45,930 bases of DNA from positions 1 through 45,930 of the forward strand of contig CAZJEW010000005.1 in assembly GCA_964545285.1 (NCBI GenBank), given 5' to 3'. Position 1 is the stretch's first letter, and each line of letters begins with the position of its first letter. The notes under the pieces are model-generated. The model was not told the origin of the DNA. It made no database searches and worked only from the letters and a program-made list of their open reading frames with translations. Of the stretch, positions 25,841 through 34,100 are shown in pieces. The stretch comes from CAG-1000 sp964545285. GTDB lineage: Bacteria > Bacillota_I > Bacilli_A > RF39 > UBA660. The translations under genes and the position numbers were made by a program.

Positions 25841-25870
25841 TTGTAGACGATTATTTAAATAAATGATAAT
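25841..25870 (+). promoter_or_regulatory. Possible promoter of the TasA-like/GH2 locus
   Basis: TTGTAG, 18-base spacer, GATAAT at 25865-25870. Weak on its own, as expected if an activator is needed. Confidence 0.45.
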
Positions 25871-25910
25871 ATTATATATATAATGATAATTGATGGTAGA
25901 TGGAGTAAAA

Positions 25911-26663
25911 ATGAGCAAACTAAGTAAGTTTAGAAAAATTTATATTTTAGTGCTAATTATTTCACTGTTTTTTAGTGGAATAGGTTATTTTTCATATGCC
26001 AGATATGTTAGTGAGGCGCAGTTTAATAGTACTTTAAATGTTGCTAAATGGAGTATAGAAGTAAATAATACTGACATTACTCCGAATACTGTTACATCAT
26101 TTAGTTCTACCGTTAATTGGAGTGGTCTTAGTGGCCTTGTTAAAAGTGGTTATATAGCACCCGGAATGATGGGTACCACTTCTATTGAAATAGATCCAAC
26201 TTATAGTCAAGTTGCAATGAATTACTATATTAATATTGATACTACAGCTATTGGAAATCAAAATATTATTGTTAATAATGTATCCATTGGTGGAACTTGT
26301 TCTAATAGTTCATATACAACAAAAAGTACATGTGAAACAGCAGGGGCAACATGGACACCAACATTGTTAAGTAAAGTCCCAGCGGGTATATGTAGTACAA
26401 ATACATACACTACACAAAGTACGTGTGAAACAGCAGGCGAAACATGGACAGCAAATACATATGTTGGATACTATAAAGGGAGTATTGACCTTCCAGCAGG
26501 AGGTGATATGACTACTTCTCAAATAGTAAATGCATCAATAAGTGTTATATGGGATGACTTAAATACAACAATTGCTAATGCAAGCGATACATCAACTGGA
26601 GTAGCAGCACCATCAGAAAATATAGTTATAAATATAGTTGTTGAACAAAAAATGGATTCATAG
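25911..26663 (+). CDS. TasA/camelysin-like exported protein with Cys-pair repeats
   Basis: 250 residues. A basic N-terminus and a membrane helix (about 10-29) are followed by FSYARYVSEAQFNSTLNVAKW, the pattern seen after SipW-type signal peptides of TasA and camelysin. The mature part is beta-rich; the Pro-Gly motif IAPGMMGTTSIEIDP is shared with the proteins at 37315 and 38075. Two imperfect repeats of about 20 residues (C-x9-C-E-T-A-G-x-T-W-T) lie in the middle and could form two disulfide loops. The start is ATG 25911 after ATGGAG; the frame opens at TTG 25890. First gene of the locus. Confidence 0.82.
   Translation: MSKLSKFRKIYILVLIISLFFSGIGYFSYARYVSEAQFNSTLNVAKWSIEVNNTDITPNTVTSFSSTVNWSGLSGLVKSGYIAPGMMGTTSIEIDPTYSQVAMNYYINIDTTAIGNQNIIVNNVSIGGTCSNSSYTTKSTCETAGATWTPTLLSKVPAGICSTNTYTTQSTCETAGETWTANTYVGYYKGSIDLPAGGDMTTSQIVNASISVIWDDLNTTIANASDTSTGVAAPSENIVINIVVEQKMDS
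26298..26451 (+). repeat. Direct in-frame repeat encoding Cys loops
   Basis: Two copies of about 61 bases (26298-26358 and 26391-26451), offset by 93 bases (31 codons). Each encodes a Cys, nine residues, a Cys, then ETAG-x-TWT. The copies differ at several bases, so the duplication is not recent. Confidence 0.7.
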
Positions 26664-26674
26664 AAGGAGTAAAC

Positions 26675-27193
26675 ATGGAAAAAAAGAAAACATTTTTCTT
26701 ATTATTAATATTTATTGTTGCATTGTTTTCTTTTATAATAAATAAATCATTTGCAAGACATCAAAGTATGGGTGCAACAGAAGTACCTGTAGGAGTAGCT
26801 GTACCAATATATGGTGATTCAATTCAATCAATTAATTTACCTTTTTCAGATATGAAACCAGGTGTCACAAATACATATAATTTTTATGTAACAAATACAG
26901 AAGCATCTAGTGTTTCATATGTATCATTAGATTACTATATTGAAATAGAAAGAAGTACTAATTTGCCTGTAACATTCTCACTTATTAAAAACAGCACTGG
27001 AAATAATGTTTTAACACCATCAGGAATATCTACAACATATACATCTCCTACATATACAATGACACATTCAGTTGAAACAATAGATAATTTTGCTCTTACA
27101 ATAGATTGGCCAACATCATCAGGTTATTATAAATATGCTAATTTAGTTGATTATATAACAATTAGAATATATGCAACACAAAAAGTAAGTTAG
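26675..27193 (+). CDS. Small exported TasA-like surface protein
   Basis: 172 residues. The N-terminal signal (about 5-22, FFLLLIFIVALFSFII) ends in NKSFARHQSMG, again with the -FAR- boundary of SipW substrates. The rest is one beta-sandwich: INLPFSDMKPGVTNTYNFYV, then DYYIEIERSTNLPVTFSLI and YITIRIYATQKVS. The KPG turn before a strand is the counterpart of the APG turn in its neighbours. No cysteines. It follows the first gene by 11 bases with an AGAAGGAG ribosome site. Likely a fibre or matrix subunit. Confidence 0.75.
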   Translation: MEKKKTFFLLLIFIVALFSFIINKSFARHQSMGATEVPVGVAVPIYGDSIQSINLPFSDMKPGVTNTYNFYVTNTEASSVSYVSLDYYIEIERSTNLPVTFSLIKNSTGNNVLTPSGISTTYTSPTYTMTHSVETIDNFALTIDWPTSSGYYKYANLVDYITIRIYATQKVS

Positions 27194-27211
27194 AAAGGAA
27201 TAATTATATAA

Positions 27212-28096
27212 ATGCTTAATAAAATATATACAACAATTAAAAATTATTTTAAAAGTAAAACAAAAAGAGAAATTATTGTTTTATCTTTAGTTTTTGCTTC
27301 TGCATTTATATCTTTATTTAGTACAATTACATATTCAAGATATGTATTTTCTTCTATTAAGGAATCTTATCTAATTTCAAAAAAATTTTATTTTTATAGT
27401 GATACTTTAGGAGACACTACATCTAATATTAGTTATGAATTAAATGATTGGGATGGAGATAGCAATTATTCCTTTGATATAGATTTGAAAAATTATAAAG
27501 ATGATTTAAGATGGACACAAGAAAGTATAAATTATAATTATACAATAAGTTGTAATCCAAATATATCAGGTAATGTAACGTGTACTAGTTCAAATAATGG
27601 TACCCTAACATACTCTTCAACAAATAAAACTCAAAATAGAATACCAATAACATTAACAAATGCTAATGATTTGAATTTCGAAGACAATGATTATGTAGAT
27701 ATAGAAGTAACAGTTACATCATCTTCACCATTTACTAAAACATTATCAGCAACTTATAGAATAGGGGTTTCTACCAAAACAGTAGTACAAAAAATAATAG
27801 ATGCTCAAAATCAAAAATATTTAGATTTAGTATTATCTAACAATTCTTTAGAAGATAAAACAATTACTTTAACATGGACATACTCAGTTCTATCAATTGA
27901 TAATACAAATGATATATTTAATGATTCAAATACAATAGTAAGAACACAAGTAGTAAACAATGTATCGTATATTAATCAAGTAGTAATAGTAATACCTTCA
28001 AGAACAGTATATTCAATAAGATATTATAAAACGGATGCAACTCAAAATTATACATATCCAATTACTAATTCAACACCAATAATAACAATGAGTTAG
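27212..28096 (+). CDS. Exported surface protein, TasA-like signal region
   Basis: 294 residues. The N-terminus is longer and basic (MLNKIYTTIKNYFKSKTKR) before a membrane helix at about 21-42, followed by ITYSRYVFSS, the Ser-Arg-Tyr boundary of this group. The mature part appears as two beta-sandwich domains rich in Asn, Thr and Ser; TISCNPNISGNVTC has a Cys pair that could form a disulfide. No enzyme motif. AAAGGA lies 14 bases upstream of the ATG, a little far. It sits 11 bases before the giant GH2 gene and may help anchor it. Confidence 0.7.
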   Translation: MLNKIYTTIKNYFKSKTKREIIVLSLVFASAFISLFSTITYSRYVFSSIKESYLISKKFYFYSDTLGDTTSNISYELNDWDGDSNYSFDIDLKNYKDDLRWTQESINYNYTISCNPNISGNVTCTSSNNGTLTYSSTNKTQNRIPITLTNANDLNFEDNDYVDIEVTVTSSSPFTKTLSATYRIGVSTKTVVQKIIDAQNQKYLDLVLSNNSLEDKTITLTWTYSVLSIDNTNDIFNDSNTIVRTQVVNNVSYINQVVIVIPSRTVYSIRYYKTDATQNYTYPITNSTPIITMS

Positions 28097-28107
28097 AAAG
28101 GAAATAA

Positions 28108-31100
28108 ATGAGAAAAAACAAAAAGACAATTTTAATTACATCTCTAACAATAGTAATTATTGCTGTGTTTTTGTTTTTAACATTTTATAATGGAAACAAT
28201 AAAACATTACAAGCATTCAGTACTTCAATTAAAAACTTATTTAGTGGAAGTGGAGCTGGAGAAGTAAGAGAACAATATAATTTTAATTATGGATGGAGAT
28301 TTACTAAGGGAGAAGGTACTATAAATGCAAGTAGCACAAGAGGAACAGAAACAAGTTATATAAATATATCAGATACTTCAACAGTTCTTCCATATAGTTC
28401 GTCATATGATGAATCTACAGTATTAGTAGACTCTTGGAAAGATGTTTCTTTACCTCATACTTATAATGATGAAGATACATTTAATACATATCAAGAAACA
28501 AATAATTTATATGGAGAAAGAAGTTTATATTCAGGTACTGCTTGGTATAAAAAGGAATTTACTTTACCAAACGAAACAGGTAAAAGAGTAATAATAGAAT
28601 TTGAAGCAGCTAGACAAGCTGCTAAAGTATACGTAAATGGTGTATTACAAACTGGTACATATGAAAATGGATTTATTGCATTTGGGTATGATATAACAGA
28701 TAGTGTTAATTTTGGAGCAACTAATACTATTGTTGTAATGGTAGATAATAGTTATCCATATACTATGGAAGGTACAACAAGTATTGTTCCTTGGCATGAT
28801 TCTCATTGGCATCCTAATTATGGAGGACTTTATAGAAATAGTTATTTATATATAGTGGATGATTTGCATTTATCATTACCTTTATATAGTTTTACTGAAG
28901 GACAAGGAACATATGTATATACATCTGATGAAGCAGCCAATATAGCTACAATACATGTAGATGCAGAAATAGAGAATAATTCTGATACATCAAGAACATT
29001 TAGTTATAAAGCTCTTATTAAAGATGCTAATGGAAGTACAGTATTAACCCTAACATCACCTTCAACAGTAACATTAACAGCTGGCTCAAAACAAATATAT
29101 CAAATGAGTGGAAATTTATTAAACCCTACTAGGTGGTCATCTACATATCCATATTTATATACTGCAACAGTACAAATCATAGAAAATGGTACAACTATAG
29201 ATGATACTATCGTATCATTCGGTATAAGAACACTTAAAATGACAAATGATTATGGATTTTATTTAAATGAAAATTATGTTGTATTAGATGGATGGGGTCA
29301 AAAAGCAACTCAAGAATGGGCTACATTTGGTGCTGCTTATCCTAATTGGTTACAGGATTATACAATTAAATTAATGAAAGATGCTAATGCTAATTTTATT
29401 AGATGGGGACATGTAGCAGGAAGTTCTACTCAAATAGATATTACAGATAAATATGGAATAATGGTATTACAGCCTGGAGTAGACGGAGAAGGTAATTCAG
29501 CAAGTTCTTCAACATACACCTCAGATTCATTTAAATTAAGAATTGAAGCAATGAGAGATATGATTATTAATATGAGAAATCACCCTTCAATAATTATGTG
29601 GGAAATTGGTAATCAATCAACAGGATTAGTTACAACAGTAGATAGTACTTATATTAATTCATTAAGTTGGTTAACATATTCATCTTCAAATTATACTTCA
29701 GATACATATGGAAGTATATTAAATACAGTTATTAATCAATTTGATTATGGTAATAGAACAGAGGATATTAATAGTGGAACATTTGAATCAACAGTATCAA
29801 GTTCTGATAGATTAATTGCTATTAGACAAGGGACATCAGCTTCAAGTACTTTAATAAATGAATATGTTGATGTCGGTGAAACAACTCAAGGAAGTGGTTC
29901 AATGTTATCTTCTACTTATGGGGCTAAACCTGCAGTAGAAGGAGAATATGATAGATTAGAAGTGAGAAGAGGAGTATGGGATCATTCAACAACAGGATTT
30001 GAAACATTTACAAACTCAACTTCATCTTCAGATGCAGCAACTTATTCAGATGTTACAAATGAATCGTTTGCAATATCTCAAATAGAATGGAAAAATTCAA
30101 TTAAATCATCTACTAAATACGTAGGAGGAGCTAACTGGATATTTAGTGATTCTATATCACATGGACGAGTATTAAGTGAAGTATCAAGAGTATCTGGTGA
30201 AGTAGATGCAATGATGATTCCTAAAGAATCATATTATGTAGATCAAACAATATTTGGAGAAGATCCTAGTGTATATATAATAGGCCATTGGAATTATCCA
30301 GCTGGTACTGTTAAAAACATATATGTGGCTGGAAATAATGTTAAATCAGTTAAATTATATTTAAATGGAACTTTAGTAGGAAATAGCTCTACAACTACAG
30401 GATTAGGAACGCTTTCTAATGGTTATTTATATACATTTACCGATGTTACTTGGGCAAGTGGAACATTAACAGCAGTTGGTTATAATGCTTCAGGAGAGCA
30501 AGTAGCGACAAATTCAGTAACAACTCATGGAGAACCATACGAAATATCAATTACACCTTTAGTAAGTAGTGATGGAGCAAAGGCTAATGGTAGTGACATA
30601 ATATTATTTGATGTTGAACTTTTAGATTCAAATGGAAATAGATGTATATCATATGATGGTGGAGTTGAAAATGAAAACATTACATTTACATATGACTTAT
30701 TAGATGGAACTACTGTTACTGGAACATGGTTAGGTGGATATAATTCTGCAGAGCCAACTAATACAAGAAGTGATACCTTATATTTTGAAGCAGGTATTAC
30801 TAGGGTATCAGTAAGAACATCAAAAAATGCAGGAGACATAAGTGTAACCGCAACTATGGGCACATTAACAGATACTTCAACAGTAACAACATCATCTATG
30901 TCAAGTTATGAAACGTATAGTGGATTAAGTACTTATTATGAAACATTACCAACATATACATTAAATGCTTCTTTAAATAGTGGCGTAGGAGATGGAGCAC
31001 AGCTTGGCAAAGGAACAGATACAACAGCAAAATATAATAGTTTATTAATAAATAATTTATCATATTATGGAACATCTACTGCAAATGAAGCTATCTTAGA

Positions 31101-34100
31101 TGGTATTGGAGTAGGAGACTTATTATATAGTAATCAAACATATACATTTACTGATATACCATATAAATATTTAAACTCAGAGGTAATAAGTGTATCAGAT
31201 GCAGATAATACTTCCTCAGCATCAACTTTATTAACATTTTATATTAATAGAAGTTTAGATGTATTAGTATTAAGAGATCCTGCAACTACAAGTACTCCAT
31301 CGTGGTTAAGTACTTACACAGATACGGGTGATAATGTAGTAGGAAGTAATGGAATAACTTATGATGTATATAAAAAATCATATGTTTATGATTCATCAAA
31401 CAATTCAAATAACTTTGTTATAATAGGTGGAAATACATCAGATGGAAGTTCAAATGGAGCAAATCAAATAATAATGGTTAAAGAAACAAGTAAAGTAACA
31501 AATTCAATATTTTTCCATGAAACATTTGATGATTTTACATATAATATGGCATATTATGGTTTAAATGGATATAGAGGTTCTATACCATCAGGACATTTCT
31601 TATTCTTTGGTTATAATTCATTAAATGAAGAAGAAGATGGAACTATAGGTGGAAAAACAGGTATAAAATTACATGAAACAGATACTTCTAATCTAACATA
31701 TTTACAAAAATCGTTTGCACCTTTATCTAGAGAATTCTATTTAGATTATAGTTTATATGTTTCAGACACTATGGATAACAGATGGATAAGGTTATGGCCA
31801 AGTTATACTCAAATAAATTATGAAGATGATAAAGAATATAAAATTATAGCTGAAAATTATGCCCACAGAAATAATGATGGAACAGGAACTACATTTAAAG
31901 TTACATCAAGAGCAACACTATCAGCATCTGGAACCCAAACAATTGCAAATAATTTTGCATTAAATACTTGGTATAAATTTAGATATAAAATTAATCCAGC
32001 AACAAGAAAATATTCAATGTATTATTATGATGATACTACAAGTTCATGGACTACAATAGTTGAAAATAGGGCGTTTACAGTAACTACTAAAGAAGATGGG
32101 TCAAATATTACAGAAGTAGATAACTTTATATTTGGAACAGGTAAAAGTTATACAAGTGATTTTTACATAGATGATATAGAAATAAAACCAATAATGGATA
32201 TAGGTGCTACAGCAATAACGATAGATGGAAGTACATTTAATATATCAGAAAATCAAACAGATTACTTCTTATATGATTTAACATCACCATCTGATTCAGT
32301 AATAACAATTACACCGACAAATGATTATGCTTCACATTCAGTAGTGGTAAATAGTGATGGAATAACAGTTACATTAACTAATTTACAAGGTGAAACGTTC
32401 ACATTTAATGTAGCGTATACAACAGTTGATTTACTAGATGGAGTAGCCATATACTACCCTGTAGGACAAACACAAACATCAGTTACAGCAGATTATTTTC
32501 AAAATAATAGTGTAATACATTTTGTAGATACATCATCAACAGAATTAGCTTATATTGAAAAACAATTTGGTCCTATAAGTACTTCATTAGAATTTTCATA
32601 TGATATATATCTAAAAAATCAAAATTCAGATCAAACAATAACATATACTAATACATATCTAAGATCATTTCTTGACAATGCAAGTATGGGAAATAACTAT
32701 AATGCAGATACAAGTACATTAATAGGAGTACATTCTTATATTAATAAAAGTAATAGTATAACTTCATTTAGGAATGTTGGTACTACTACTACAGAATATA
32801 CGACAGATATTTCATTAGATACTTGGCATAATGTAAAATATAAAGTAGATATTATAAATAATACTTATGATACATATTTAGATAATGTTTTAATTTCAAC
32901 AACTTCTTCAGATACATTTGCTAATGCAATGACATCATTATCACATTTAGTAATAGGAACAGGAATATCAGGAACTGAAGAATTTTATATTAAAAATATT
33001 AATGTAGTAGAAACAACTGATGTTCCAATAGATAATATAAGTATAGACAATGTTTCAATGTTAGATTTTGATCCTTATAGTAGTACTTATTCATTCTATA
33101 CAGATAACCCTTTAACATCGAGTACAAATATAACATTGGATACCAATCCTTATTATGTATCACATACAATATCATTAAATATAGAAACACAAGTTGCTAC
33201 AATAGATATTATAGATAATATTGGAGGTACACAAACATATCAAATTGTATTTCTTCCAAAATACCTACAAGAAGTATCTAAACAAGAATTATATGAATTA
33301 ATTCAAATTGCAACAAATAATTATACTGAAGATTATTATACTCCATTAACATGGGGAATATTACAAGATGCATTAACTGAAGCAAATACTGTTTATGATG
33401 ATATAAATGCAATAACAACACAAATAACACTAGCATATCAAACATTAACAAGTGCAATAAATGGATTATTAACGTTTACTCCGTATGATGATTCGGAAGA
33501 TATTAATGCAACAGAAGGTACTGGATCTACTTATGCTCATGCGTCATACACTGAATACGATACATCATTAGTAGATACTATTTATTATTCAAGTAATTTA
33601 TCTTCTACTGACTTTCAATTTAATAAAGTATTAGAAAATGGAGCATTAGTATATAATGATGCATCATACACTAATTATCTATTTACAAGTGTTCCATATA
33701 AATATATGAATGCAGAATATTTAATACTAAATAATACTATAAATACAAATGCATCATTCCAATTTACTGCTTTATATGATTTGGATGTATTAATATTTAA
33801 AGATTGGAATTCAGGACCTTTAACATCAACAGAAGCTGATTCAATGTTATATGGGAGTAATGCATCTAATCCTGAACCATCATTAGTAAATACTAAAGAA
33901 ATTATAACAGCAGGTGGAACAGTAAATGATTCTGATAAAAATGAAGTATACTACGTTTATAAAAAATCATTTCATAGGGGAGATATAATAAATATAAATG
34001 CAAATAAAATAATTAATAATACTATAACTAATAATAATAATATAATTGCATTTATAAGGACAGAAAATTCAAATAATACTAATTTCTTTTATGAAAATAT

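Noticed and set aside
30525..30863. A 112-codon open frame on the minus strand inside the giant GH2 gene
   Set aside because: It is a shadow of strong coding sequence on the plus strand, with no ribosome site or promoter and no recognisable protein features.
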